A stretch of DNA of 64,000 bases from Oxyruncus cristatus (GCA_013399855.1 VXAY01007418.1:96169-160168); one strand, 5' to 3'; positions 34,701-46,837 are shown, counted from the first letter of the stretch. The notes: generated from the sequence alone by a model not told the origin. A program made the numbers and translations.

Positions 34701-36769
34701 AGTGCCCTGAATCACTAGAACAATGCAGTGTTCAACAAGGAGCCCTGGCAGAGGTTGTGTGAAGCTGTCAGCCAGGATATGGGATGTCTCTTTGGATCCT
34801 GCAGCAGTTTTGAGAAACTAAATGGCTGCTGGTGTCCACTGCATCTTCTAAAGGGGGGCAGAGACACTCTGGGTGTTAAACCTGCTTGGTTAAGAAATGA
34901 TATCAAAAGAGAGAATTAGGTATTAGGCTTATTTAGATAAATATAAATCAGTGTCATCAAACAGGTTCTGCAGGGGCAAGGCCTGGCCCTCCATCCCCTC
35001 TGCTTTGCATGAGTGATATTTGTTTATCAGTGCTGTGGCTTCCCAAAAGTAGAACTGGAATGTGAGGTGAGTTAACTCCCAGGGTTGCAGTCTCAGCTGC
35101 AGGGAAGCTCTGCAGCCTGACCTGCCTGGGGCTGGGACTGGCTGTGGTTTTCTCCATCTGCCCTGACTCATATCTGTGGCTTTTGTGCTGCCCTGAGGTG
35201 AGTCAGGGCTCCCACAGGGCTGATTAAAGCCCTGCCCTGTGGGCAGCCTGAGAAACCTGGGCCTCTCTTCAGCTGAATCAGAGCTCCAAGGATCATCCCG
35301 AGCGGTTTTCCCGAGCGGTTTATACATATATTGAGGCTTTATCTTCCACGCCTTCAAGCTCCACTGCTCTTTCTGCCAGTGTGCTTTCCTTTCCTCTCTG
35401 CTGCCTTCCCCAGTGCTTCCTTCCTGCCTTTAAAAGCAAAGAACCCCCAGAGCCACCCAGACCTGTCTGGCCTTTTTTGGTGGCTTCTGTTCTGCACAGA
35501 GGAGCCAAAGGACCGAATCCTGGTGTCAGTTTTCTCCCCAGTGTGTGTCAGCAAATGCACCATCATCTCACTGCACTGATCGGTCCAGACACTGGTAATA
35601 AAACACCAACTCCCTAAAGCCTCTCCTGACCTGCCAGGTTGTGTCACCCTGCTCACAGTCCTGAATCCAAGGACTGTGGAGTCCTCCTGGACCGGGAACA
35701 TGAGGAGGAGGAGACAGGGAGGAGGAAATATATCCAGAAATTACAGGTTGATTTCAAATCTCAGCCCCTGGGAGATGACTGGAGGCTTTTTATTCTTTCC
35801 TTGCCTTCATATATATATATATATATACATATATATAAAATATATATATTCATGGTTCTTTCTCATTCTTCTTTTTACATTTATGGGAAGTTGCACAGAG
35901 CCAGCTCGCCAGCCCACAGACATCCCGCTATTAATTTAGCGAGATAGTAAATTAAGAGTAATTTTTAATCTGGCTGGGAGGAGAACAGCCAACTTGGCTG
36001 TTTCTCCTGTTGGTTTCAGCATTTTTTTTGGCCTGGCAATCCTTGGAGGGTGTAAATGCACCCGACATGGATCTCTGTGCAGGAGGGATCAGCTCTTCCT
36101 GGACAGCACAGGAATACTGCAGCTCTTTATTTATATTTTACTCTTATTTTTTTTTTCAGCACACTGGGTGAATAATACATCCAGTGTGGAAAGGGCTTGT
36201 AAAATGCCGAGTTGTGTGCTGGAATTTTGCTCTGCCCAGGAAAATCTCTTGGGAGGAGAGTCTCCGTGTAGGGGAAGCTTGGGGCAAGGGAAGGCTTGGA
36301 GGCCTCGCCGGGATCCCTGCTGGGATCCAGCCACACCGGGGAAATGCTGTGCTATAAATGGGGAACTGGGAGAATCCAGCCCTTGGTGGGCACTTTTCCG
36401 TTTAATGCAACCATTGACAGTGGGACTGGAGGCTGTGTGGGACAATGCTGTGGTGGAGGAGCTGGAACAGGCGGCCTTTGTGGCACCATCACAAAGCCAC
36501 CAGTATGTGCTGGAGGGCTCCTGCTCGCTGAGCCTGTAATATCAGCCCAGGTCCTGTTCTCCTCCCCTCCCTGCCAGAAACTGGTTTGTATTTGGGGAGA
36601 ATAAGTCACTCTTTGTGTGTGTTTATTTCTTTTCTGCTCACAGTTTTTGGATCATGTGGGGGATTAGAGGAAAAGAGCTCAGGGGAGGAGAAAACCTCGA
36701 GGTGGCCTGTGGGATCCCCCCAGAGTGTTAGGGCAGGGCTGCAACCTTCATCCCTCCTCCTGCTCTCCA
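31798..36769. other. Presumed intronic stretch
   Basis: No CR1 signature. It contains a 13-bp tandem duplication (35297-35322), an (AT)n microsatellite (35810-35850) and several acceptor-like pyrimidine tracts (before 36158 and before 36644) without matching strong donors. A plus frame of 181 codons at 35994-36539 is not supported by splice context or a domain. Confidence 0.4.
35810..35850. repeat. (AT)n microsatellite
   Basis: Alternating AT/TA interrupted by one C and an AAA, about 41 bases. It is length-variable by nature. Confidence 0.95.
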
Positions 36770-37095
36770 CAGCTCCCTGGCAGGAGGCTGTAGGGAGGTG
36801 GAGGCCATTCCTTCTCCCAGGGAACAAGGGAGAGGACAAGAGGAAACGGCCTCAAGTTGTGCCAGAGGTTGGATATTCGGAAAGAATATCCAGGTTGGAT
36901 ATTCGGAAAGATTTCTTCGTAGAAAGGGTTGTCAGGAGGAGGAACAGATGGAGACGCCTGGAAGTGTTCAAAGAACGTGTGGATGTGGCACTTGAGGACG
37001 TGGTTTAGTGGTGAACATGGTGGTGGTGTTGGGTTGACAGTTGGATTTGGTGATCTCGGAGGTCTTTTCCAACTGTAACAACTCCATGATTTTTC
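36770..37095 (+). mobile_element. CR1 LINE 3' fragment with internal duplication
   Basis: It starts 'agctccctggcaggaggctg', continues 'gagaggacaagaggaaacgg', and ends near 'ggtcttttccaactgtaaca' with a degenerate octamer (type A tail). A 20-base block is present twice at 36866-36885 and 36892-36911, a 26-base step that is not part of normal CR1. The copy lies 145 bases upstream of another CR1 in the same orientation. Confidence 0.93.
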
Positions 37096-37240
37096 TCTTG
37101 GTTTTACTACTAAATAACAAATATTCCATCCTGAGAATGGGGTTTGTAACCCTGGGGACTGGCCAGGTTTTGGTTTGATTTAGGAACTTCAAGGGCATGT
37201 AGTGATAGACTCTGAGGTGACTGTAAAGCACTTTCCTGGG

Positions 37241-37560
37241 CCTAAAGGGGCTCCAGGAGAGCTGGAGAGGGACTGGGGACAAGGGCTGGAGGGACAGGAC
37301 ACAGGGAATGGCTTCCCACTGACAGAGGGCAGGGTGAGATGGGAGATTGGGAAGGAATTCCTGGCTGTGAGGGTGGGGAGGTCCTGGCACAGGTTGCCCA
37401 GAGAAGCTGTGGCTGCCCCTGGATCCCTGGGAGTGTCCAAGGCCAGGTTGGAGGGGCTTAGAGCAACCTGGGCTAGTGGAAGGTGTCCCTGCCCATGGCA
37501 GGGGGAGGAAGGAGATGAGCTTTAAGATCCCATCCCACCCAAACCATTCCATGATTCTCT
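37241..37560 (+). mobile_element. CR1 LINE 3' fragment (type B tail)
   Basis: It starts 'cctaaaggggctccaggaga', passes through 'gggacaagggctggagggac' and 'gttgcccagagaagctgtgg', and ends 'cccaaaccattccatgattc'. It is well preserved and closely similar to the copies at 51172, 60372 and 63376, and so belongs to a comparatively young group. Confidence 0.95.
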
Positions 37561-38825
37561 GAACTTTTGGCTTCGTTTATCCAAGAGCAGGTACTGGGAG
37601 CACTCTCAGCTGGGATTTTAAGTGTATCAGGACTTGGACACCTGGGAAGGGAACATTGTTGAGACAAGAGTGCTGCAAGGTACAAAGGCTGAGAACAGAT
37701 GAAAACTTCTTTGTCATATGAAAATATTGCTGTAATTATTTACTGTAATAAAGCTCTTTCAGAGGAGTTGAAAAGGTATTAAAGGGACTCTCCAGGAGGT
37801 TTGCATTACTATGGCAGTGGCTGGGAAGTTGGGAACAATGTGCCAGTGGCACTCACTTGTTTCTCTTGAGTAAAATCTAGAGACAACTGGATGTCAACGC
37901 TTTCTAGATCCCCTCAGACTTGATAAAAACTTGACTGGGGAAACTTCAGTTTGGATGAAAGTGAAAGGCTCACTGAAGGTTTTTCTACACTGAGGCTTCA
38001 CGTGGTACTTTGGAGGGAGGCCCTTGGGAACAGCTGTGGGAAGCACAAGTGAAATCCTCCCAGCTTTTGTGTGAGCAAGGAAGTTTCCAGTGCAGCTTGG
38101 TCACAGAGGGCCCTGATATGAAAAGGATTTACGTTGTGGAATTGTCCAGTCATCACTCAGCAGGATAATTGGTTTCTGATCAGGAAGAAAATACGTCTGG
38201 ATGTTGGTGTTTGAGGTTCTGAAGTCCTCTTGCAAAAGGCAAAGCTCTTGCTTGGTGCCGGCTCTCCTGAGAGCAGGATGCTGGAGACTCCTCCTGCAGG
38301 CATGGATGTGACAGCTGTTGTTGTTTAAACACCTCTCTTCTCCCTCCTTCACACTCCTTCCTCCTCTTCAGAGGAAGAGTGGGAATCCGTGTTGTTGTTG
38401 GTTTAAAATGAATAGCAAGGTTATTAAACCTCTCGCTGCTGGAGGTGTTTGTGTCACGTGTTTCCTGTGCTCGGTGGCTCTCGGCCCTGCTGCTCCCTGG
38501 GTGCTTTCAGCTGGTGGTGCTGGTGACTGCAGGGGACTTATTTCTTCTCTTCCCACCTCCGAAGTGACTCAGGAGCCAAAAGAAAGCCAAGGTTTGTGCC
38601 TCCCACGGGCAGCAGAAAGGCTGATGGGGAAGGCACGGGCATCTCGCTGTGGGGATGGTGGTGAAAATTTTAGGAGAGGAATTTTTGGTCCAGAGCAGGG
38701 AGTGCAGCTTTTACCTTGCTGGGAAGGCTCCTGGGCAGAACAGGATTCACTTCTGCCTCTGCCAGCAGGCTTCAGCCTGGACCTGCATTAGATAGTGCTG
38801 TAGAAAAACCTACCAGAGGCTTGGA
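37561..38825. other. Non-coding stretch
   Basis: Unique-looking DNA with no exon or repeat called. Confidence 0.4.
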
Positions 38826-38972
38826 ATTCAGGAATATCCTGAGCTGGAAGGGACTCACAAGGAGTCCAACTCCTGACCCTGCCCCAACAATCCCACCCTG
38901 TCCCTGAGAGTGTTGTCCAAACGCTCCTTGAGCTCTGGCAGCCTTGGGGCCATGACCACTGCCCTGGGGAAG
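38826..38972 (-). mobile_element. CR1 LINE 3' fragment (type C tail)
   Basis: The terminus 'gaatatcctgagctggaagg' is followed by 'gactcacaaggagtccaact', 'ccccaacaatcccaccctgt' and 'tgagctctggcagccttggg'. This tail type differs from types A and B in carrying the 'cacaagga' and 'caacaatccc' blocks. It is short and truncated. Confidence 0.92.
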
Positions 38973-40515
38973 TGGGTCTTGAGTCTTTGTTAGCAAACTA
39001 TGAAGGGGCAGATCGTTATTTTCCATATTATATTGAAAAGAGAGGGGGAAGATATTGGAAACTGGTGCTGTCAGGCTGGGTCAGGAATGAGATCAGTCAT
39101 TGCTTAGTGGCTGCTCTCTGGACAGAATGGATCTTCCAACACCTGAGCTATAGCCTGTGAGGAAGTTTCTAGGAAAGCATTTTGGGAGGAGAGATTTAAG
39201 TTGGGAGGGGTGGAAGGGGATTGTGTTGCTGCACTGAAACTGCCCCTAAGGAAAGGAGGATGCGCTTCTTCCCGATTCCCTCCTGCCTTCTGTGTGGAGC
39301 CACCTGGATCCTCTGCTTCATCCTGCTGATCCAGCTGCTGCCTTTCCCTGTGGAGAGATTTGGAGTCCTTTTAATTCTGTCTGGAGTGCTCACTGAGGCA
39401 TCATAGAGCTGTTGCCTTTGAGGAGGGAAGGGAGCCTTCATCGGGTCTCCAGGGAGCTCATTTATACAGATACTCCTGGGTTCACCAGCCAAGTGTGGCT
39501 TTGTTTCCATGTGCTTTTCCTTCTGAGGTGGAATCCAAAGAGCAAGGCCAAGTGTCAGGCTGCTGCTGAGCCGCAAAATTCATCCTCTTGGAGCTTCAGC
39601 ACGAAAAGGAGGGGGAGAATTGAGAAAATATTTGAGCTGAGCACGATTTTTTAGCCTTTCTGGTCAAGGTTGGGTTTCGTTGCTCTTTCTCAGCAAGTTG
39701 TGGATTCTTTCAACCTTTTAACCTTTAGACTAAAGCACTTTTTAATAATTAGGTTGCCTTATCAAGTGATACCAGCAGAAGATCAGAAAGGTCTGTGGGA
39801 AAAGAGTGATCTCGCCCTTGCCAGCTCTGATGTGTGTTACTGATGAGGTTGGAATTTATTTCAATACAGTAAAAAATGGTAAATATTTAAAGAAATAAAG
39901 TGTGTTACAGCTGCATTTTTTTCCCGAGCTGTGATTAGAAGAGGAAAAAACCATTGAGACAGAAATTGGCTACTTGCTGTTGAACTGAGCTTTGCCTAAT
40001 GGCTAAAATTAAGAGTTTTACGTGTGTGCCTTGAACACGGTTCAGTCTCTCCAGAAACTTCTCGGAACAGAGCGCAGCCTGACTGGGAAAGCTTTTAGAA
40101 AACCTGTTGGAAATCCCAAATCAGCAGGGGGTAGATGGAAATATCAACAGGAGAAAAAACAACCACATCTTATGCCTGGATTTGTTTTGGGAGAGGTTTT
40201 CACTTCAATGGAGAAGGTGGATGCGGTGACAGAGGAGGGAGGGCTGAAACCTGATGCCGCTGCTGGGTCTCCTGATGGTTTTTCTCGCTCAAATGAAGGC
40301 CCCTGCTTTATTTTTTTTTTTCTCTTTCCTTCTGTTCATTTTATTCAGAGTAAGTGTTCCCATTAGACAGTGTGTGTGAAGGGCTCCTGGCTCCTGTCTG
40401 AGCTGGATAATAAAAGGGAATAAGCCAAGAGCAGCATAATTTATTACATGTGAAGTGATTCTCTTCAGAGCACTAATGAGCGCTGACCCAAGCACAGGTA
40501 AATTGTCTGTAGGTT

Positions 40516-40566
40516 CCCCCCCCCCCCCCCCCTCCTTCTCTCTCCCCCTCNNNNNNNNNCCCCCCT
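40516..40566. repeat. Poly(C)/CT tract with 9-N gap
   Basis: A 17-base C run at 40516-40532 is followed by CT-rich sequence, Ns at 40551-40559, then more C. The minus strand is a G run capable of quadruplex structure, which probably caused the gap. Confidence 0.9.
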
Positions 40567-41344
40567 TTTCCTCTGAAACCTCTGATCATTTCCCACCCCA
40601 GGCAACCTGTCTTTCACCACCATTAGCCTTGTCTCAGTTTTTGTCTACATTCCAGAGTTGAACCACTTTCTCCACAATTGATGTGTGCTCCCGTTGGGCG
40701 GAGAGCGCGACGCTGCTGTAAAAGCATTTATAAGAGAATGGCTCATTCCTGTGTTGGAGAGGGATAATGGATGTGGGATAGAGCTTTGGAGTTCGAAAGC
40801 TCTCTAAATTTAGAGTGGGGTTGTGCATTGTAGCTGAACTGATCTCAAACTGGTGCTGCAAGGAAGGGTTTTGCTTCTGGCCTTGTGCTCTCACTGGTCT
40901 TTTTGTGCTGCTACGTCTCTGATTCCTTCCCTCTCAGTCCAGAGTTTCCTTCCAGCTTAAATCCCTGATCCAGCTCACTGTGGCTCACTTGGAAGCTGGG
41001 AAAGAGATCTCTCTTTTCAGCAGCATCAGTCCATTAGAGCAGCTGAGCAACAATGTAAAACCTAAAGGAAGCCTCTGTGCCAGGAGCGTGTCAGTCTTTG
41101 AAAGGTTATTTGCAGTCGTTCTGTTTTCTCCTCTGTGGCAAGTGTTGTGTGGGGCACCCATGGCAAAATCAGTGCTTTCCTGGTGCTTGGTTATCCTGAG
41201 GAAAGTTACTCCTCCTGGAAACAGCTGCATTTGCTGACAGCCCCCAAAAGAAGTGCAGAGGACTGTGGGCAGGTCACGTGCTCTAAGACGTTTTGTGTGG
41301 TACAGCCCAACTTGGAAAATAATTTTAAAAACAAAGGTTTTGCT

Positions 41345-41424
41345 GGTTTTTTTTTGTTGTTTGTTTGTTTGGGGTTTTTTGTTTGTTGGTTTTGTTTTGG
41401 TTTTTTGTTTTTTTTTTTTTTTTT
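41345..41424. repeat. GTTT/T-rich low complexity
   Basis: Repeats of GTTT and TTTTG grade into a run of 15 T. It is simple sequence with no gene content. Confidence 0.9.
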
Positions 41425-42869
41425 CTGGATGTTGTTGGATAGTTAATGGAGTTAATTCCTGGAAGTGTTCCTTCCCCAGGGATCTTTCCAGAGTCATTAA
41501 ACTGAGTGAAGGATGGTCTGGAATAGTCTGCTGCTTGTCTGGAACATTTGCTGGACATTGGAGCTGCAAAAAGGGCCCTGAAGGCTGCAGGATGATAACA
41601 GGGGTGAGGGGCAGCAGAAGGGTTACTGTAAATATGAAATACAGATGATGTGTGATTCTGTAAATATGAAACACAGGTGATGCTGAAAAACCCCCAACCT
41701 TTAACTTCAAGGACAGTGTTGAACCCCAAAAGGAAAATGATATTATAAGGCCACAAATAAGCAGTGAATGAGAGCGTTAAAAGGTGGCTTTTAGCCATGA
41801 GATGTGCAGCTTCCAACCAGTGGAAAAAAGGGGCATCAGTTCAACAGCTGCTGGGCTCTTCCTAAAACATTTCAGGGAGGGCTTTGAGTTGGTGACTGCA
41901 GCAGGTTGTACTTGATGCAGGGGGTTTGGAGCTTGTTTACACTCACTGTCAACGTACAAGGCTGAGCAATACCTGTTAGGTGTGATCTGTGTGTGTGGTG
42001 TTTGCCTCCCAGGAGAGGGGGAGCACAGGAGGGATATTGGTCTCTAGAAGGTCATGACAAAGTTCTTCACCTCCAGAGGGACAGTGGGGCAAAAATCCGC
42101 TGTGTTTTTGCTCGTTTGGGGCTTTGGCTTGCAAAACACTTCCAGTGAGGATTTAAATGCCACTTCCACATGTCGGTGTGGTAGTGCTTTTTAGTGCGGT
42201 GTTTTGAGGGGGCAGCATTTGCTGAACATAAACCTGGGCAAAGTTTAAAACAAACAAACAATCAAAAAAAAAAAAGGGAAGCGATAAAGAGCTGGCAGGG
42301 GTACAACTATGGATTTGTGTGGGAAGGCCAAAGATGTGCTCTGGCTCTTATCATGTGGAATAACAAGGCCTGGCCCCTGCCCTTGCCTAGAAAGGGAGTC
42401 CCTGCTAGTGCTGCTCCTCCTGCAGCCTTGAGGCTGAGCCCCAAACCTCTCCTTGGGTTTAAGGACAGGTGGCAAAGGGGCAGGAGAAGGCCAGAACCAG
42501 TCCAAACCCAGGGAATGTTTGTGGGAAGGACCCCAGAATGTCAGCCAGGAAAGGTCAGCACAGCTGCCTTGGGTGGCACTGCGTGTTCGAACACAGCAAC
42601 AGTTCTCATCTGGAGCTGCCCCAATTCCAGGTTTGTCACCAAGATGAAGTGGACTGCAAACACACACACGTCTCTGTGGGAATTGCTCTGAATGCAGAGC
42701 ACCTTTAATAATGTCTCAATATCTACCTCACTGTGTGCACTCTTAATATAGCCAGAAGCCAAGGGCACAGATGGAATTATGAGCTAAAATGCTTTGACTT
42801 GGTCACTAAAAACTAGTAAGTGTTGTTGAGAGGCATTATTTTAACCCCCGAGTGAGCAGGCTGGAGAAG

Positions 42870-43080
42870 CAGCTCTGAGCTGGATGGCAAAGAGTATCCA
42901 CAAGGATTATCCAGTCCAGCTCCTGGCCCTGCACAGAACACCCCAACAATCCCACTCTTTCCCTGTTGTCCAAATTCTCCTTGAGCTCTGGCAGCCTTGG
43001 TGCTGTGCCCACTGCCCTGGGGAGCCTGTTCAGAGCCCAGCCACCCTCTGGGGGAAGAACCTTTTCTGGACATCTCTGCA
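42870..43080 (-). mobile_element. CR1 LINE 3' fragment (type C tail)
   Basis: The terminal octamer is lost. The sequence starts around 'ctgagctggatggcaaagag', then has 'tccagctcctggccctgcac', 'ccccaacaatcccactcttt', 'gccactgccct'-like text and 'tctgggggaagaaccttttc'. It is more diverged than the neighbouring copies. Confidence 0.88.
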
Positions 43081-43735
43081 TGGGAAGAGCACGATGTGGA
43101 TCTGGCACGTTGGGCTGGGTGGAGTGAGCAGTTTGGGTCCTGCCTCCCTGGAAAGGTCAGACAGGGGGTAACTAAATGCAGCAGCAAACACCTGCTGGCT
43201 CCACTCCAAACGTTTCCGATGTGTCCTGGCTGTGCCAGGTTACAACAGCATCTGTAATACTGGGATTGCATATCCTGGTTTCCTGGGTCTTTGGGGCTGC
43301 CTCTACCTTGGATTAGCAGAGAGATGGTGCCCCTGGGTGGGGCAGTGGCAGAGCTGAGTTGCCAGTGATGCTGTGTCATGGTTTTGCAAGCCATACCTTC
43401 CATCTCCTGTGGAAAGTTGTTGTGACCGTGGAAGCTCCCAGGTGAGGAACTGGATTAGTCCTCACTGGATTAGTCCAGGGAAAGCTTTCCACCTTCTCCT
43501 TTTGGTCTGAGCTCTGCCTGCAGCCCTGGGCAGCCCCCTGCCTTACTGAGCACAGTGACCAGATGGTGGGGAAGCCTGTGCTGTGCCCTTGAAGTTCCAC
43601 TCTAAACATACCTGGAAAATAACTGATATATCTATAAAAAGCATCATCAAATCTATTTCTAACTGAAGTAGATACTAAAATCAGCTGCTTCATGGTTTGG
43701 GTTTTTTGTTTTGTTTTTTTTTTTTTTTTGAGCAG
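43081..43735. other. Presumed intron
   Basis: Unique-looking DNA ending in a GTTT/T-rich tract (about 43696-43730) that serves as the pyrimidine tract of the next exon candidate. Confidence 0.35.
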
Positions 43736-43765
43736 GGAAGAACTCCAAATATGCTTATTTTCGTG
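43736..43765 (+). CDS. Possible small internal exon, unknown gene
   Basis: The 30-bp segment lies between a long T tract ending GAGCAG and a good donor, GTG|GTAAGA. In the frame entering with two bases it encodes nine whole codons (KNSKYAYFR) and leaves one base, G. That base joins the first two bases of the next candidate exon to make an Asp codon. Such a short exon cannot be supported alone; its value is the phase match with the segment at 43852, only 86 bases further on. Bird introns of under 100 bases are common. No family is recognised. Confidence 0.3.
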
Positions 43766-43851
43766 GTAAGATCACAGGCACCGGCCCCTACTGTGTATTT
43801 TGGTGCTTTAGTTCACTTGTGTGTTTATGCATTTTCTTCTTGACCTTGCAG

Positions 43852-43940
43852 ATGTTCTCAGCTACTCTTTGTGGATCCAACAGACTGACCCTTCCCCTCT
43901 TAAATACAGCATGTTCCATGTAAATTTAGCAAATAATTGA
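43852..43940 (+). CDS. Possible terminal or internal exon, unknown gene
   Basis: An excellent acceptor precedes it (a T/C-rich tract ending TTCTTGACCTTGCAG). Entering with two bases, the frame is open for 28 codons to a TGA at 43938-43940 and reads aromatic and polar, like a folded protein (SYSLWIQQTDPSPLKYSMFH). Alternatively the exon may end at 43919 before GTAAAT, a weaker donor that would make it 68 bp. No AATAAA signal is seen shortly after the stop, and a CR1 follows at about 44005, which argues mildly for the internal-exon reading. The two other frames are also partly open, so caution is needed. Confidence 0.32.
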
Positions 43941-44004
43941 GTGGTTTTCTTTAGAGGAAAGGCTCTTTTTTACAGGACACAGCCTCAGTTCTGCCCTGCC
44001 AGTG

Positions 44005-44443
44005 CAGGCGCCTCAAATACTCCAAGGCTACAAAGTGGTGAAGGGTCTGGAGGGGCCATACAGGGAGGGACTGAGGTCACTGGTGTGTTCAGCTGGAGAA
44101 GAAGAGGCTGAGGGGACACTCTTTGGGGTCTCCAACATCCTCCCGAGGGGCAGCTCCGGTCCCTGCTCCACATGAGTGGTGACAGGAGCTGTGGGAACCT
44201 CCGGAGCCGTGCCAGGAGAGGGTTAGGTTGGATCTCAGGGAAAGGTTCTTCCCTCAGAGGGTAGCTGGGCACTGATCAGGCTTCCCATGGAATGGTCACT
44301 TCCTAAGGTTGTGAGAGCTCCAGGAGTGTTTGGACAACACTCTCAGGGACAGAGTGGGGCTGTTGGGGTGTCCTGGGCAGGGCCAAGTGTTGGACTGGAT
44401 GATCCTCGTGGGTCCCTTCCAACTCAAGATATTCCATGATTCT
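44005..44443 (+). mobile_element. CR1 LINE 3' fragment (type C tail)
   Basis: It reads through 'gtggtgaagggtctggaggg', 'ctgaggtcactggtgtgttc', 'ggaaaggttcttccctcaga' and 'gctgttggggtgtcctgggc', ending 'ccttccaactcaagatattc' and CATGATTCT. This is the longest type C copy here. Its frame is broken. Confidence 0.94.
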
Positions 44444-46837
44444 AAGGCAATATGGAAAGGCTGAGTCACCTTTGAAGAGGAAAACCAAAGGAAGAGCAGG
44501 AAGAGCAGCTGAATTGGGGTTTTATTTACAATTCACCAAGGGATGGTGTTGCTTTATGATTTGTTTGTAGTGCCCACATCCATCTCTTATGACCCTCATG
44601 GCCAGAGCTGGTTTGATTTACTTTTTTTCTGCAGAGTCAAGATTTTTGTTGGTCAGAGGGGAGCAAGAAGGATCAGCTCCATCCTGGCTCTGTGCTCTGG
44701 AAAACTGCTGGACTGGGAAGGCTAATCTGTGTTTTTAATGGTGCATCCATGGGGCGCTTCCTAAGCAGAAGGAGCAGATACCTGATATTAAAACAACCTG
44801 AAAAAATTCACCCCCCCCGTCTGCAGAATAAGGATAAATACTTCTTGATCCACCAAGAGGGGCTGTGTGGGTTTAATTAACGTTTGCAAAGTGCTTGTGG
44901 ATCACATCTTTCATCTGAGAGTCTGAAAGCAAAATATATTCTCGCTCAGCGTCGCAATTATTCCTCCAGCTGTCGCGAGCTGTGCCAACAAAAACCACTC
45001 TCCTGTCATCAAGGGATTGGTGATGCCTTGTGACTTGTTTGGATTTTGATACTCTCTTTCCCCCTATTCCTTCTCCTCACACAAAATGCAGCGCGTCCTC
45101 CAGATTTCGGTGGCCACCAACTGTTCGTGTTTCATGTTCTGTTCGTTCTTGTGCCCCTTGGAGCAGAGGAAACTGTGTCTTCTTAAAATATTTTTGGTCT
45201 TTAGGGTTTTTTGGGGCCTCTTTTTTTTTTTTTTAAATATTGCCATGATTTATAAAATCCCTGCCATTTTAAAGTGGGTGTGAAATACAAGATGAATTCC
45301 TCCACTCCCCGGACTCAGGTTTCCCTGAGTTCCCGCTTGTGGCATTTTGGGAGTTAAGACCTCCAGCTTTGTTCTCCCAAATGCTCCTTTTATTGCCAGC
45401 AGTGCTTTGTGAGAGCCTCTTAAAACCCGGTATTTCTCAAATTTGTACATATATAGTCTCCCAGAAAATAATGTTACACTTACAATGTATAAATTAAATA
45501 GTTACGTGTTCTGCCCGTGTTGAGGTTCAGCCTTTCTACAAGACCAGAAGCACATCTCAGCCCCCCACAGGTCTGTGGCTCAGGTAACTGTGGCTGTAAC
45601 TGTTACCCCGGTGAAGTTTCATTAATCTTGACTTAAAAAGCAGATGAGATTTAAAATCTAATTTCTAATTTTTTTTTTTTTTTAAACTTGAAGAAAGCTC
45701 AAACCATCATTTGAAGTCTTGGAACCTTTAAGCTCATAATTATCTGTGGGGGTGAAGACTACAAAGGAGTGACTTCAAGAGCAGCTGCTCTGGGCTGCTT
45801 TCATCAACCTGTGTGTTAAAGCTGGGTCTGTTTGCTTTAGTACTTAAACCCTTGCTCTTGTTTGCCCTTCATGTGGAATAATGTGGGAGAAGGAGCTGGG
45901 GTCTGTCCCACCTCCACTGGAAAGGGAGCTGGTTCCCAGTGACATTCCCTTGTTGCTGGCAAAGGTTTTTAGAGCCACAAAAATCAAATGCAGCGCCAAA
46001 ACTCCTTTCCCCCCCCTTCAAACTCCAAGTCATAAATCACAAAATGTGGTTGTTCTCTGTCTGGTGCTTTTGGCTTGAGAGGTTTGATGCTCCAAATTGG
46101 AATTAATCTCCCTGGTTGGCACTAAGGGTGAGGGGAGTTGTGTGACTTCTCCGAGATTTGTATCCGTGTTTGCCGGTGTGAAATGTGCCGTGAGAGTGGA
46201 GTTGTCTGACTCCCACGTAAAGTGGAGCAAGTTTGTGCTTCCCAGAAGGGAGTTCTGAATTCTGCCGAGTGTGTGGCTGATGGTTTGTAAAACCATAAGT
46301 CTGAACATGGGGCATTCACTTCCCTCCTTCCTGGGGACTCGGATGCGTCGGATGAGGACAGCAGGAGCTGGGATGTGATCCCCCACTGCCTCCCTGTGCT
46401 TTGGGGATTGAGGGGCAATGCAGACTCTTTGACTTAACCAACAACTTTGATTAAAAAAGCTGAGATGAGCCCGTCTGAGCACCCCAATAACCATTTGCCC
46501 TTCGTGCAGCTGCTGAGATTTGAGCTGTGGCAGCACATTCCCTGCTGCCCCTGGGCTGTGTCCTCCAGGGAAGAAGTGGTGTTACAAGAGGGGCATTCCC
46601 AGTGCTTCTCTCAGCTGGGGGAGGTTTTCTTGTTACTTTTTGGTAAAGAGCTCTTGATGTGTTCGTGAGAAAAGTCAGAAAAAGTCGCCTGGTGTTTGGA
46701 AATCAGTTTTCCTTCGCTCTTTTGGAAGGGTTCAGTTTTCCTGTCTCCCTTTCCGATCTGATGATTGTGGGCCCCATTTGTGGCAGTGCACGTGTCTCTT
46801 GTGGCAGCTTGGTTATTCCTGACCAGCAACCAAGGGG
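44444..46837. other. Non-coding stretch
   Basis: One strong acceptor-like site (T-rich tract ending TTTCTGCAG at 44634) is followed by three frames all open for 30 or more codons, so no frame can be chosen. T runs occur near 45220-45235 and 45668-45683. No exon is called. Confidence 0.35.

Larger units (their letters stand above)
38973..42869. other. Non-coding stretch with GTTT-rich and C-rich tracts
   Basis: It holds a poly(C) run with a 9-base N gap (40516-40566) and a GTTT/T-rich tract (41345-41424). The 241-codon minus-strand frame 40985-41710 runs through the latter (its Lys/Thr/Asn-rich middle) and is spurious. No exon is called. Confidence 0.4.

Noticed and set aside
35031..35066. 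36-base segment with a perfect GAG|GTGAGT donor
   Set aside because: Twelve codons only, no partner exon, and a second equally good donor occurs 130 bases later, showing how often such sites arise by chance.
35994..36539. 181-codon plus-strand open frame with a strong acceptor before 36158
   Set aside because: No usable strong donor and no recognisable motif. It may be a pseudo-exon.
40985..41710. 241-codon minus-strand open frame
   Set aside because: Its middle is a Lys/Thr/Asn-rich translation of the GTTT/T low-complexity tract. No domain or splice context is seen.
44635..44880. Possible exon after a strong TTTCTGCAG acceptor
   Set aside because: All three frames are open for 30 or more codons, so no frame is favoured, and no donor fits.
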